From positions 43,991,501-44,055,500 of the forward strand of contig CM060842.1 in the NCBI GenBank assembly GCA_030762175.1: a stretch of DNA of 64,000 bases. Reading direction: 5' to 3'. This document shows positions 46,479-58,261 of the stretch, in pieces. Numbering within the stretch: the first letter of the stretch is position 1; each line of letters begins with the position of its first letter. Source of the stretch: Metallyticus violacea. Lineage: Eukaryota; Arthropoda; Insecta; Mantodea; Metallyticidae. The notes below the pieces were generated by a model. It worked only from the letters and a program-made list of their open reading frames with translations. It had not been told where the DNA came from and did no database searches. The position numbers and the translations under genes were made by a program.

Positions 46479-48303
46479 GTATTTAAATTATGTGATACAG
46501 AAAGTTTAAGTATCTTAAATACCTATTTTTATTTCTGAGTGATACTACTCTCTGTTTTCACTTTTAATAAATGCCTATTTTAATAATACTGATGCTTATT
46601 TTCAGGATTTTAAGTTCATTTTTTGCCTGCTTATTTTAAGAAAAATAAATGCTTGAAATTGCGGGCTCTACTTATAACAATATATATATATTCGACGCCC
46701 TACTGCCTAACAGGCATAAAACTGCTTCCTATTCAATATGAGGCAAATAAGAAATTCCCAAATGGCTAAATACGTACTCCCAAATTATCCTTAAAACTTA
46801 AATTTCAGTAAAACTAACCTTATACTCTTTCCTGCATACTATTCTGGTAATCTACAGCCATTAAATTTGGAGATAATTGCCACCATGAAGATTCAGTATC
46901 GCAAGATGCTGGTGTAATGTGTGGTAGTAATTAATGATGCAGGAAAGGATGCCTCCAAGATTAATGCGCTTGGAGATTGGTTTTAAATACCTTATTTCGC
47001 ACCTTTATAATTTTATTTTCGTAATATACCATAACATAATAATCAATTGTGTTTCAAGGGTTCAAAAACAGAAGTATTTTGAAACATAAAAATACCAAAT
47101 TTTGCATTTAAATTGTCTAAAATTATATACATTGCATAGTATAATTATATAAATATGTTATACAGGACATGAAATATTTGTCACATTTTAGTGTGAAAAA
47201 TGCATTATAAAATACTCATTAATAGGAAGGGTAAAGTTATATCCATTAATATATATGTATATATTATATGCAGTATCTCGTCAAAGTATATGAAATATGT
47301 TTTGGAAATCTTAATTAATATGTTATCAAATAAAAATTTTAATTTATAAATTGTCTATAGAATACTAGATATTTTACATAGATATTCTGTAAGAGCAGAT
47401 TTTATTTTTGTTCATCATCGGATGATGATGATGATGATGATGATGAAATTATATGGGAGAGATGGAATAAAATTACGCACTCATAATGGACTTCATTTTG
47501 ATAGCATAATAAATTATTAATAATGATTTGTTTTAAGTCTGGTAATAATATTATGTATTTTCATGAATAATTTTTATTTCCAACTAATAAAATACAAGTT
47601 AATTTTAATACTGTGGCTCCTATTTAATTTAACCTCTCATTGGTTCCATGTTCTTGATTTCTCTCTAATGTTTGTTCCTTATTTTCATCTACCAAAAATA
47701 TGTCCGGTGGGATGCTATGTGCTGATCACATGTTCTATTGCAATACTGTACTCTATTTATGATGTTGCAAGATGGAGATAGAGGATACAGTGGTTGCTGC
47801 GGTAGGTGAAAAGCCAGCAATAGCTAAAAAGTTCTTGAGGATGAATCTACCAAAAATAAATGTGTTTGTTCATATTATAGTAACATGTATTTTATTTTAT
47901 TATCTTTAAACCTCATTTTTGATATTATTCTTGACATTTTATGGTCATAATCTGACATCAATAATTGGTCATCGACAAATAATAATAAGAAAAGTGTCTC
48001 TTCTCCTGCCATTATCATCATAGGCAAATGTAGAATGTTTTATTTTCTATAAGCCATAAGCATATATTTTTAATAACTGTTAAAACTTCTCGATATTTAT
48101 TTTTATCTGCTTTGACCTTATAAGTATTTAGCATGTAATTGTTACTACATTGGTTAGGATTCTTTTCCCTTCTATTAAAATCTTCTTACAAAATGTTTTC
48201 CATTTTTACACATAATCTGCTTAATGTATTTGTAACAGTAATCCCCTATTATATAAATACTCGTCTTTCTTTCTTTTTACATGTTCTTAATACTGATATC
48301 GTA
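46479..48303. other. AT-rich non-coding DNA, no gene seen
   Basis: A (GAT)n microsatellite occupies 47421-47446. Otherwise only a short SINE D relic (listed separately) was recognised. Confidence 0.6.
47765..47806 (+). repeat. SINE D relic
   Basis: GCAAGATGGAGATAGAGGAT and ACAGTGGTTGCTGCGGTAGG match GCAAGACGGAGGTAGAGGAC and GCAGCGGTCGCTGCGGCAGA in the body of the copy at 30100-30290. Only about 42 bp remain alignable. Confidence 0.6.
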
Positions 48304-49090
48304 ATGGAAGAGAAATACTGCGTCCGTCAGCCCACGGAGATTGCCACAGAGGCGAATTTGCAACTAGTTGAAGACTTAATCCGAGCAGATAGAAGAGAAG
48401 TATAGACTATAGAAGTATAGACACTATAGTCGCTACTATTGATTGATTGTTCACACGGCATGGCCTTTTGATAATGCATGACAGGATAGGTTTTCACAAA
48501 GCCTGTGTAGGATGCAAAGATTGGATCTGGGATTACAGCTACCACCATGAAGAACACGATATGCTAGCCCGAAATGTCACGGTGATGAGTCTTGGGTTCA
48601 CCATTACCAGTCCGAGACAAAGCAATGGAAACATTCTGTGCCCTATAAAAAAAAAAAAAGTGACACATTCCCCTCACAGTCTTTAGGGACCACGAAGGTA
48701 TACTGCTCACCGCTTTCCAGTTTCAAGGATAAACTACAAATGTCAACTCCTACTGTAAAATGCTCAGGTAACTTTGCAAGAAGCGACTAAGATTCCTCAC
48801 CAAAGGAGTGTTGCTGTTGCATGACAATGCGCGTCCTCATACTGGCAATAAGATAAATGAGACTGCAAAATTTCTAGTGGGCAGTCCTCGATCACCCTCT
48901 GAACAGTCCCGACCTTGCTCCATACGACTTTCTACCCTCTAAAACTTCATCTTTCAGGTGAACATTTTGCCGATGAAGTTGTAGAAATGGAAGTCACCAC
49001 CTGGTTCCGACAGCTGCTGGCTTTCAGGCGCTTGTGAAACGATGGGACAAGTGTCTCAATATACAGAGAAAGTATGTTAAGAAATAAAAG
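48304..49090 (+). pseudogene. Degenerate mariner transposase (fourth lineage)
   Basis: From ATG 48304 the frame reads EEKYCVRQPTEIATEANLQL and VEDLIRADRREV, the N-terminal helix-turn-helix region. A near-exact short duplication (AGAAGTATAGAC, twice within 48397-48424) disrupts it. Fragments then appear in order: HDRIGFHKACV (about 48480), KKKVTHSP and FRDHEGILLTAFQ in the core, LLLHDNARPHTGNKINET (48811-48870, with the second catalytic Asp), and a region near 48880-48950 corresponding to the SPDLAPCDYHLF block but frameshifted. The end resembles FRQL with ALVKRWDKCL. It is related to but distinct from the copies at 16 kb and 33 kb. No ends were identified. Confidence 0.75.
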
Positions 49091-50576
49091 CAGTTATCAA
49101 ATCATTTTTAAGTTCTATATCCATTTTTGGCTCACTTAATAACTTACGCTCGTATTAATTAATATTCTATGTTATCCAAAATACTGTTATGACACAATAG
49201 ACGGAAGTAACTCGAGATGACAGAAGCAGGGAAGGACGTCGAAAATTCGCTCAGATGTTGGAATCTACTTAAGAGAGAAGTATCATTTGGTTTGAGTTGT
49301 AACATAAACGCATCCGACCCTTGCCGGGAAGTTGTGTGAGGTTAATTTAATTAGCTAAATGGAATCGTCAGTTTAGCCGGCGTGAAACATCGATCCGCTA
49401 GAAGGGTCAACGACAATCCCACCAATGTGACAGTAATCTTGTTCTTGAAAATAGACAAGCGCACAGCACAGGAAATAAAGCTATTTCTCGCTTCGTATTT
49501 CATATCTGCCCGTTTTCTTTTCCCCAATCTTTAGCATCAGAAAGGGCAGGTCCCCTTTAGGAAGCGTTCCTTCTCTTTCTATATCGACTCCGGGCTAGTG
49601 GTTTCCTCTGCACTCCCCGATTTCAAGGTTAAGCAGCCTAGAACTTCGTTTGTATTTGAATAAGTAACCGCTTTTCTATCTTTGACGATGTGGAGAATAG
49701 CTGTAGGCACTCCGTCATTCAGATTTCAAATTATGTTCATTTCTCAAAGTTGTCCTCTGTTTTTTGGCCATGCCTTTGCAGTTAGAAAAGTCAACCCAGT
49801 CTTATAGGCGAGATCAAGTAATACACTAGTTTTTATATTAACCGTGGTGAATTTCCTTCATTATTTCACATATCCCCACAACCCCAATCCATCACGTCTT
49901 CCGTCTATCTACCGTCAATCCATCCATCATCCTCGCCTATCATTCAAACCGCATCTACTAACCAAATTATCTTCTTTGTTTTATTTCTCTTAACGTTCCG
50001 TAATACTTGCAGTCAATTTAGGTAAATTTAGAACTGAAAGTTTGTAATGGCAACATATGCAACAGACATTTACGAGAAAAGTTGCTAATGTACAAAATTT
50101 AATACTGTATTAAAATGTTTGAATACAGAATCTCCCAAAACACACAAGAGCTTCTACATTTACTCAAAAAATCATTGTATACGTTAAGTGAAAAATATGT
50201 ATAAAGAATTTCCAAATAGAAAGGGAGAGAAACAGAGACATATCAAAAATAGGACAAAAATTGTGCCGAATGCTTCCTTGTGGTGCTGAGGGCATTCGTC
50301 AAAGTTACAAATGTTTTCATGGACGGTCAAGAGGACTGAAAATTTATAGAAAGAAATTACCTTACCCTATTAACCTTTTTAGTCCAAATGTAATGTTCAA
50401 AATTCCATGGCATATTAGATTCAAGTGCAAATCCGTTCCGTAGTTCACCGGCAACTTATATTTATCGTTTATTGCGATGGTGCATTGCTACAGTTCTCGA
50501 CTTCGTTACACGCATTGTTGGCCTATTATTGCATAAAACGTTTGAATAGTGGGTAGTCACGAAATGGAGGGAGAAT
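49091..50576. other. Non-coding DNA, no gene seen
   Basis: The stretch 49200-49480 is less AT-rich and unrecognised. Confidence 0.55.
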
Positions 50577-51030
50577 AGAGAAGAACATCTTATGATGCTA
50601 CTTTCAAACGTAAAGTAATACTTTATGCTGAAAAAATAGTAACAGAAAGGCAGGAAGAGAGCTCAATGCAGCTGAGAGCAACATTCGTTTGTGGCGGAAA
50701 TAGAAATTGGCATTATTTGCAACTAAAGTTAGTAGGAAGAAATTCACTGGTTCTCGCAAAGGAAGACATCCCGATGTTGAAGAAAAAGTTTTGGAATTCG
50801 TACATGAAAGGAGGAAGAATTGGCAACCTGTGACTAGTGACATCTTAAAAAATCCTTTTTTTCTTATTTGACTATGCTAACTGCCCTGAAAACAGCATTA
50901 AGCGAATATGTTATATTTAAGACGCTGCATAACAATATACTAAAATCTTATTTTATTATTTTAAGTTTCAAATTTGGGGTGCGCATTGCATTTGATTGCG
51001 CATTAGATTAGAGTAAATACGGTATTTTTT
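50577..51030 (+). pseudogene. Pogo/jerky-like transposase DNA-binding region with 3' end
   Basis: Plus-strand frames give SYDATFKRKVILYAEK, then after a shift in an A run NRKAGRELNAAESNIRLWRK, RKGRHPDVEEKVLEFVHERR and QPVTSDIL. This is the order of the CENP-B/psq helix-turn-helix domains that open pogo, Tigger and jerky-type transposases. The catalytic part is missing. About 150 bp later, GGGTGCGCATTGCATTTG and GAGTAAATACGGTA (to about 51024) resemble the terminal sequence of such elements, which would make this a deletion derivative; this last point is inference. Confidence 0.6.
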
Positions 51031-51880
51031 TCAAATTCGGAGCATATCTTCATTCCACTAAGATATGCCTAGTGAGTGAAATATGTTAGTTGTGGTTAAA
51101 CTGAGGTGCAACCTGCTTATGACCGCACATTCGCCAATGACTTTGGTTTACACTTGATAGGCTATGAACATGCATCACATTGCAACGTAGTTATGACGTT
51201 GATCCATATTGATGCCGTACCTCCATATTATTCTTAGACAAATCGTTCGTATTCTCAATTTATTTACTGTCAAGTCATCTTGCTACTCAAAGCTCACAAT
51301 GTGCATAATTTTCCGAACATGTGATATACATCACATCCAAAAACAAATATGGAATGAATTGATATTGATATAGCTTAATGATAAATCGTTCTTCTGATAT
51401 TTGTAAGTGCCTTACAATATATAGTTACATATTATTGTGACACATTATTGTTTATCAAATATTTTCTATTAGAATACATCGTCATGTACTAAGGGAGCGA
51501 ATAAGAAGTATATTAGAGAGTGATGTGCTCATTAGAATTCTGATAAAGATGGGTGTGATTCTCAAAATGTTCTCAAGGCAGAAAACACTCCACATGTACC
51601 TACAAACTTTTAGTACAGAAGTTCGTTGTTATAACACCCATACTAACAAGAACACCCTCAGTTTTAAACAAACAAAACAGCATCAAAATTCAGTTATAGG
51701 ATATTTACTTACTTCTAAATTCAATAGTAAATGAATGAATATCCTTAAAAGGACCCCATAGGGGGAAAAGGTCTCCTGCTAAGGCAGCGCATAGCCAATT
51801 TGAGCTCAGATAGGGATACCTATATGTATGAGCCTAAATCTATCTTAACATGTTCCACATTGTAGATAACACGAATTCAA
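51031..51880. other. AT-rich non-coding DNA, no gene seen
   Basis: No recognisable feature. Confidence 0.6.
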
Positions 51881-51889
51881 AATAAATCA

Positions 51890-52458
51890 ACTAGCACGGG
51901 AAGAGGTGATACCGCAAGAACAGATAATAAGAATTAACGAAGAAGCAGAGGAAGAAGTAATAAGATCAGAACACAATCCCAAAACACAGCTAAATTAACA
52001 AGAATAGAAAATATACCAGACAACTTTAATTAAATTACCAGAAAGAGAGCCTGTGATGCCTTAGTAAAAACGAGCGTTAAACACCATTAAAAAGTCAGAA
52101 GAGAATTTTAGAAGGGAAGATGAAGACAAGGAAGAAGAGAGTGTCGAAGGACAGGAAGATACCTAAAGATATAATTCTGAATTACAACCAGAAGTAGAGA
52201 ATGGGGATGAATGTGAAGACTTTTACCTATAAGAGTTATGAGATCAGGAAGAAGGAAGAATACAGAAGAAGATTAAACGGGGGCTGAAGATCCACGGGAA
52301 TGAGCGGCGGGAGGAGATGGAGGATGGAGAAGTGGTGTCCGGAGAGGAGGAGCAGAGCGCGAGAAATGGTGTAACCAGAGGTCCAGAAGGATCAAGAGAG
52401 TTGGATGAAGGGACGGAGGGGGGGGGGAGAAAAGGTGGCATGGTGGAAGCGAGGTGAT
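51890..52458 (+). pseudogene. Acidic, purine-rich pseudo-coding tract
   Basis: The plus strand is strongly A+G-biased and one frame reads as charged protein with few stops: PQEQIIRINEEAEEEVIRSE before the insertion at 52049, then EENFRREDEDKEEESVEGQE, ELQPEVENGDECEDFYL, RREEMEDGEVVSGEEEQSAR and a TGA near 52458. Three stops break the second half. No domain is visible. It may be a decayed exon or ORF1-like region, or a biased sequence that mimics coding. The micro-SINE insertion lies inside it. Confidence 0.3.
52039..52104 (+). mobile_element. Micro-insertion of the SINE C tail with near-perfect target duplication
   Basis: The insert (52049-52095) is GCCTGTGATGCCTTAGTAAA, then AACGAGCGTTAAACACCATT and a short A run. 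Flanks are CAGAAAGAGA (52039-52048) and CAGAAGAGA (52096-52104), identical except for one A. The left duplication ends exactly where the insert begins. It is more diverged than the 31.8 kb example, so older. Confidence 0.8.
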
Positions 52459-53689
52459 AGTGTTTAATGAGTTAAAGTATTAGGATAAATAAGAAATGAG
52501 TAGGAAAGATTACTAGTAAAAAATGAACTTAAATTGAAGTAAGTTGTTAAAGAGAAAGTGATTAGTATATTGAGATGAGTTAAAGTAATTTGAAAGAGTA
52601 ATAAATGTAATTTTAAATTATGAGTGTAAATTTAAGAGAAATTACTGCAAAATAACTGGATACCAGCACATATCACTGGTAACCATTGGCCAGTAGTAAA
52701 GTGATGTAATAAATTAGGATAGACTAGCTGGCCACCAGTTATAATTCTTACTGACTCCCAGTAATTTTGATAATTGGGTAGATTTTTTAATATTAAATTG
52801 GGAAGTAGTTTAGTATAGTTATATTTTGGTTTAATTTAATTAATTTTCAGTCATTTTTATTATTTTATTATATTACATTATTTTACTCTAGTTATTAGTA
52901 AAATCTGTAAAATAATGAAGATATTGCTGTACTGTATAGTTTATAATAATAAATATAAAATTTGATATACACACCCTGGTTTAGGAAATCAGATACTAGA
53001 GTGGCGTTTACAGATTTTATTTATTTATTTATGCCTTAACACGTTTACAAGCGATTACTTATAATATTATATACATACACGCGCAGATGTTACATTAATT
53101 TGTACGGTATGCAAAGTTTTTCTAAAGTAACCTATATTTTATTTTATAGCTAGATGGAAATTTTATAAAAATGCAAAGACACGTCAAATATCCCATTTCT
53201 TAAAAAGATTTTTTGCATAAGTGCGAAATCTTCCCATTTCATTATTGTATAAACTATAATGACATCGAAGAAAGTTTTGAATTCTAACTATGATTCTTTT
53301 TCTCAACGTTGTCTGATAGAGCGCTTTTGTTTTCCTCACTATGCTCTTTCATTTGTGTTATATAGAAGCGATGTTACTACAACAAAAATATTGCTGTCAT
53401 AGTAATAGACGCTTGTTTAAATTTCTAGTCCTAATATTACTCAATTACAATTTCGTGTAAAACAAATGAAGATTCTGTATAAATCAGAAAAAGTGGAAAA
53501 AAAAAAAAAAAAAAGGTTCTGGTATAAAAAGGTCTTCGAAGAAGTCATAGTTCATGCAACGGCGACTAAGTAAAGGTTTCGCATTTATAAATTAAGTTCT
53601 TTTATGAAATAAGATTTAACTTGTCTTTGAATTTTTTTCTAAAATATTTCTTCTATCTGTAAAACAAATTATGCGTTACTTTTTAAAAC
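52459..53689. other. AT-rich non-coding DNA, no gene seen
   Basis: A run of about 17 A lies near 53498-53514, not linked to a recognised element. Confidence 0.6.
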
Positions 53690-54915
53690 CCCTGTATAAT
53701 GATTGAACTGTTTTTCCAGTTGCTTCCATTTCTTCTCTAGCTATCAACATGCACTAATGTCCTGTTATTTTCCTGAAGGAATTTGCCCAATAAGCTCCTC
53801 CAGCATCCCACACAGTTGTTCTACGAGATCAACGTGAATAATCCATTCTAATGACGCGTCCTACCCATTTACATTTTAGAATGTCTGCCATGCCGGTCAT
53901 CTTTCTTAGAACCTCGTTTTTTATCCTGTCCTTCAGTGTCACGTGGAGTGTTTGCCGTTCCATCTTGCGCCGGCAAACTTGAATCGTGTTATTTTTGTAT
54001 TACTTTTTGTTTTTCTTCTTGTTTGTCTTGACGTTAGAGACCAAGTTTAATAGCAACAAACATAATGCATTACACATGCTTCAATAACTTATCGGCCCTG
54101 ATGGTGTATTGGTAACCATATTTGCATCTTAAACCCAAGATAGTGGGTTCAATCCGGGCCAGGTTCAATGGATATTTTCGGGCATAAAATCCTAATTATG
54201 GCTTCCTTCGGAAGAGAAGTAAAACCATGGGTCCCATGTTGTAGATTTGTGGCACTAAAAGAACCTCAAGCCTGAAAGAAGAGATCTCCGAGCAGAATTT
54301 ATCGGCTATTTCGCGCACTGAATTGAATGGAACGCTGATGACCTGAGATGCTAAAGAGCACCCATAAATGAAACAAATCAACAAATTCAATTACTTCCTT
54401 CTTTAGTTTAACTATTAGAGTTTGTCTCTCAAAATGACTTTTAGGCTCCTGAATTTCCTTCAAGCCAGAAGGTATTTTGTTTTATTTCTTTATCTGAAGG
54501 ATTTGTAAAGAAAGTAACCCGATGCATATAGTCATTTCCCTGAGTGAATTCTAAAATGTCTCCTTTGATTCTTATTAGCTCAGTATTTTTCAGTACTTTT
54601 AATTAATAAGCCCACTGCTTTGCTGGCTAAGTTCAACTCGTTTAAAGTCACTTATAGGTGCATTGAAAACTGTGCTATCAGAAGTAGGTTATCTGAAAAT
54701 CTTAGTGTTAATCTTATGCCGTCTATGTTGATACCAAACTTGATGTTTCATTTCAGTTTCATTAATTAATTTTTCAGAAGGCATGTAAATAATTTTGGAG
54801 ATATTTGATCGCCTTGTTTGATTCCTTTCTTTAAAATGACATCGTTTTTTCAATTTCTGTTCTGACTATGGCAGTGTTTTTGTTGAATAGTTTTATATTA
54901 GTCTACTTTATTTTT
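53690..54915 (-). pseudogene. RTE-like LINE reverse transcriptase remnant, split by a SINE
   Basis: On the minus strand, from 54915 downward: IKLFNKNTAIVRTEIEKTMS, then KGIKQGDQISPKLFTCLL (the G-RQGD-LSP-LF block of the reverse transcriptase palm), then NIDGIRLTLRFSDN, in the position of the catalytic L-FADD box with the Asp pair changed to Asp-Asn. LNELNLASKAVGLLI from the thumb region follows. A SINE A copy (54092-54375) interrupts here. Beyond it the C-terminal part resumes: KMERQTLHVTLKDRIKNEVL, RKMTGMADILKCKWVGRVIR and MDYSR (about 53975-53820), then FFRKITG-like residues to about 53690. The Q-RMER--L-VTLKDRI-N block is characteristic of RTE-type insect LINEs. Many frameshifts are present and the endonuclease is missing. 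Confidence 0.75.
54092..54375 (+). mobile_element. SINE A copy 6, nested in the LINE remnant
   Basis: This is a full-length diverged family A copy: head TTGGTAACCATATTTGCATC and B box GGTTCAATCC, body GGCTTCCTTCGGAAGAGAAG, tail GATGACCTGAGATGCTAAAG. TTCAATAACTT precedes it (54080-54090) and TTCAATTACTT follows its tail (about 54387-54397), a target duplication with one mismatch. It lies on the opposite strand to the LINE it interrupts, so it is younger than that LINE. Confidence 0.9.
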
Positions 54916-55039
54916 TTATTTCAACGGTGATATTTTTATTTCTATACAACTCTGCAGTTACTAACTAGAGAGATCATTTAATCACCTTTGTTCTCCCTCC
55001 GCTACCCAGTCGATATTGTGCGGCACATTCTTGTTCAAT

Positions 55040-55410
55040 AAAGAATGACCATGGTTTATTTTGACAACATACCTTTACTCACCCTCATAATTTTGATGAT
55101 CTTTCTCAAATTAGTCCCCAATGGATGCAATGCACTGGTCCTAGCGTTTCTACATGTTGGAAACAAGTTTTTCACGGTTTCTTTATAATCGCCTTTAAAG
55201 CCTTCACCGCTTCTTCCGCTGATGGAAATTGTCTGTACTGAGGGTGTTTCTTCAACTCGAGGAAAAGGGAAAAAAGTCACATGGAGCTAAATCTGGACTA
55301 TAGGGAGGGTGGGGGCACATTTCACGTTGATTTTTGTGAGATATTCGGCAATAACATTTCCGGTGTGCGGTCTGCATTATCGTGGTGCTGCCTTAAGCAC
55401 AGAGATGTGG
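55040..55410 (-). pseudogene. Mariner transposase C-terminal fragment (same family as 44170-44620)
   Basis: The minus strand at about 55315-55270 reads PYSPDLAPCDFFPF, the block with the third catalytic Asp, here intact. Upstream (about 55400-55370) a shifted frame gives DNA-RTP-NVIAEYL-like residues that fit the second-Asp region. Downstream, VEETPSVQTISISG, YKETVKNLFPTC and LRKIIKIMR align with the tail of the 44-kb fragment (KKLFPACL and LRKTIRIV in comparable positions). It abuts the LINE remnant at 54915 with about 125 bp between. Only the 3' half of the element is present; no inverted end was found. Confidence 0.75.
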
Positions 55411-56942
55411 CTTTTGGGTGTGATATGGTCTTGTAGAATTTTCAAGACATCTGTGTGTATTACCCAGTTAAAGTTGCGCATGCAGGTAGTAAACCATTCC
55501 TTGAATATCGAAAAATGAGATGACCATAGCTTCCCCAGCATATTTTAAATAAATTAAAATATTGCACCTCATTTATATATTAATTATATCGTAAATATAA
55601 TTCCTGAAAATTTACACAGAGTATTTAATAAAATTAATTACTATTTCATCTGCACTGCTTTTGAGATTTTGTACTTTTTACTCTAGTTTAAAAAAAAAGT
55701 GTGGAATTGTTCCTCTTGAGCGAAACAAACGATCTGTTACTGATATAATATTCAGTTAAAAAGGTATAAAGTAACGTATTATAGGCTCGTATATTTTCTT
55801 CTTTTCTCTGTTAACTTCTTCAGGCTGTTCTCTCCTCACTTCAGATTTAACCATTGGATCGATGATTTCGGTTTAAGACTTGTGTCTGTTGATAGCAATA
55901 ATATCGATTCGTCTTGTGCTCTCTTTATCAGCAAGGCAATGGATAAATGTGTTTCCGAATATTTTAAATAGTTTCATTGTAACACTGTATCACATAATTT
56001 TTGAGCAGTGCTGGCTTGTCAGATCTTTTGTGTTGTGCTTTATTTTCAAAGAATTTACATAGAATAGAGTTAATTAATTTCCACAGGGGAATATCAGACT
56101 GATAGCCAAGCTTCACATAAATTATGGGAAATTTGGAACAAAAATTTAACGGTATGCGAATTTCATCAAAAATTTCTAAATAGGAGCACTTTTTTGTCAA
56201 GTTCCTTTCGTCATACTTGTTGAAATTGAAATCTTGAGACGGTTTTTTCACATTTTGACAGTAAATCACGGTTTCATTGGTGGTTAATATTTCATTTTTA
56301 AATGCCTGTTGAAAACTGCGAATTGTGCCTTGCACTTACTTTTATTTTCGGCATTTTTGTTCAAAGCATGACAACATTAATTTCTAAAGAAAATTAATTT
56401 CATGTTCTCAAGTCTTAAGTAAACAGCTGTACTGAAAACACGGAGGCAACTAATTTGGATTGGAATTGCAGGAGGTGTTTATCTTTTTATTCTCGCAGTT
56501 CTTGCTTAGTGACTCACATTGCATTGAAAACAGAGTTTGGATTACAGCTGATGTTTTATTTTGCTCTTCCTGGAGCTCTTGCTTCGCCCAGAGTGATTCA
56601 TATTTAAGGTGTGATATTCAACCTCCTAGTGAATCAAATAGTTTCCTTTTGCTGTAATTTAATTCCATTCACATGTGCTTACCCAGTATTGTTTCTAAAA
56701 TAAAGTTCTGTGAAAGGAAGTAAAGTATGCTCTATAAAAAGGTATAATAAAAAAGATGATTTTAATAATATTAATAAAATAAAGAATCATATGCACCATG
56801 AATCGCAGAGATAGGTCAGTTAGCATTTTAGTTGACAAGGGCGGTCAAAAAGCATATATTTATATGAAAATATGATCTCTACTAGATTTAGATTTATTTT
56901 ATTTAAGAGTTTTCTCTAATACCGTTGATAATTTGCGTCTCA
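55411..56942. other. AT-rich non-coding DNA, no gene seen
   Basis: The first 100 bp may still belong to the mariner remnant (an LDIQGM-like word on the minus strand near 55500). A 123-codon minus frame at 55964-56335 has no recognised family. Confidence 0.5.
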
Positions 56943-57133
56943 ATTCAATAAATTTTGCTCAGAAGTCTTTACTTTCAGCTTGAGGTTCTTTTACGTGCTC
57001 AACGGCCATACTTCCATTCCGAAGGAAGCCCGTGATTTTTACACTATAAAAAATTCATTGGCCCTGGTTGGGTTTGAAATCAAAACCTTGGGACTAAGAG
57101 GCAAATATGGTTACCACTAGATCAGCAGTTCAA
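56943..57133 (-). repeat. SINE A copy 7, tail truncated
   Basis: The minus-strand copy retains the head (AGAGGCAAATATGGTTACCA) and the body to AATAAATTTTGCTCAGAAGT, but lacks the terminal TTTACGGACGCTCTTTAACA block. It has several small deletions. It is among the most decayed family A copies here. Confidence 0.85.
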
Positions 57134-58261
57134 CATGGTCTTTAATAAACAATACAAGATCATGTTCCTATTGAAATAATAAGATTAGGATGTTAAATTT
57201 GTTACGCTTTCGGCTGCTAAGTGACTTTGCCGAGACTAAAGGGCTGTCTTGATTTAAGATGACGTGGGATTGAGACGGTAATATGTTCTACAAAAAATTT
57301 AACTACCCATACTTGATGCCCACTCTTGCTGACTGTAGTTTGCAAATGCCTGCGCTCTAGTAACTGTTACACTTAAGCAGCATACATCACGCTACAGTTA
57401 CAGCATTGCCGCAAAGTGTAAATGCTATTTTGCATATCTAATACGGATCGCAGCGAGCTCTATTATGTGCACCACGAGCTTTAAGAAGGATGTGGGCGCT
57501 TATTCCGATACACTGTGTGCAGCAGAAGTGTCCGAGCAAATTTATAGTAGGCCGCAGAAACGTTGTCGCACACTTTTAAAATCACTTTGCAGGATTACAC
57601 TGCACACCCTAGTACGACGAACTAGTGGTAAGACGAACAACAAAATCCTCTCCTGTGTGGCAAAAGGACTAGCCTGATACTGATCAGACGTTCCCGAGCG
57701 ATCTGTGGGGAGGGAAACAAATCCGCCCTGTTGCACCAAACTCCATCGAACCCTTATCTCTGGGAGATTTGTTTTCGGAAAAACAAAGGCGCTATTCCCT
57801 GCGGCAGTTTAGGTACAAGGCAAGTGCGATCATCGGCCTGTGTTTGTTGCTAAGGGTTACGAGGAAGGAGACTCTGCGCGATAAACTGGACCTTATGTTA
57901 TTGGCGTCATGTTAATTAGTAAAACGGTATATGGTGCCCTCGGAAAAGGACACCTGAGCCGAGGTGCACACTCTGAATGCGAGTTAGTTGAAACCAAGCC
58001 ACCCTTTTCACATGCACACATTATTCTGGTAACATTTCTGTCTCTTGTGTCAGTAAAGGCAGTGACTAATGACACCATATTTCTCCTGCTTCTGTTTTAT
58101 GTCCCACGTAACACTTCCTGCTGAGCTGGTCGCTGCATTTTCCATTATTTTTGTGGAGATCTAAACCTCTCTTTTTAAGTGAAAGTTAATTTTCCTTGTT
58201 CCTTCGAATTTCAGATTCTTCGTTTTACATTTATATCGTTATCAATTAATAACGAAATACA
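57134..58261. other. Non-coding DNA, no gene seen
   Basis: The stretch 57300-57900 is less AT-rich. No motif or repeat was recognised. Confidence 0.55.
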
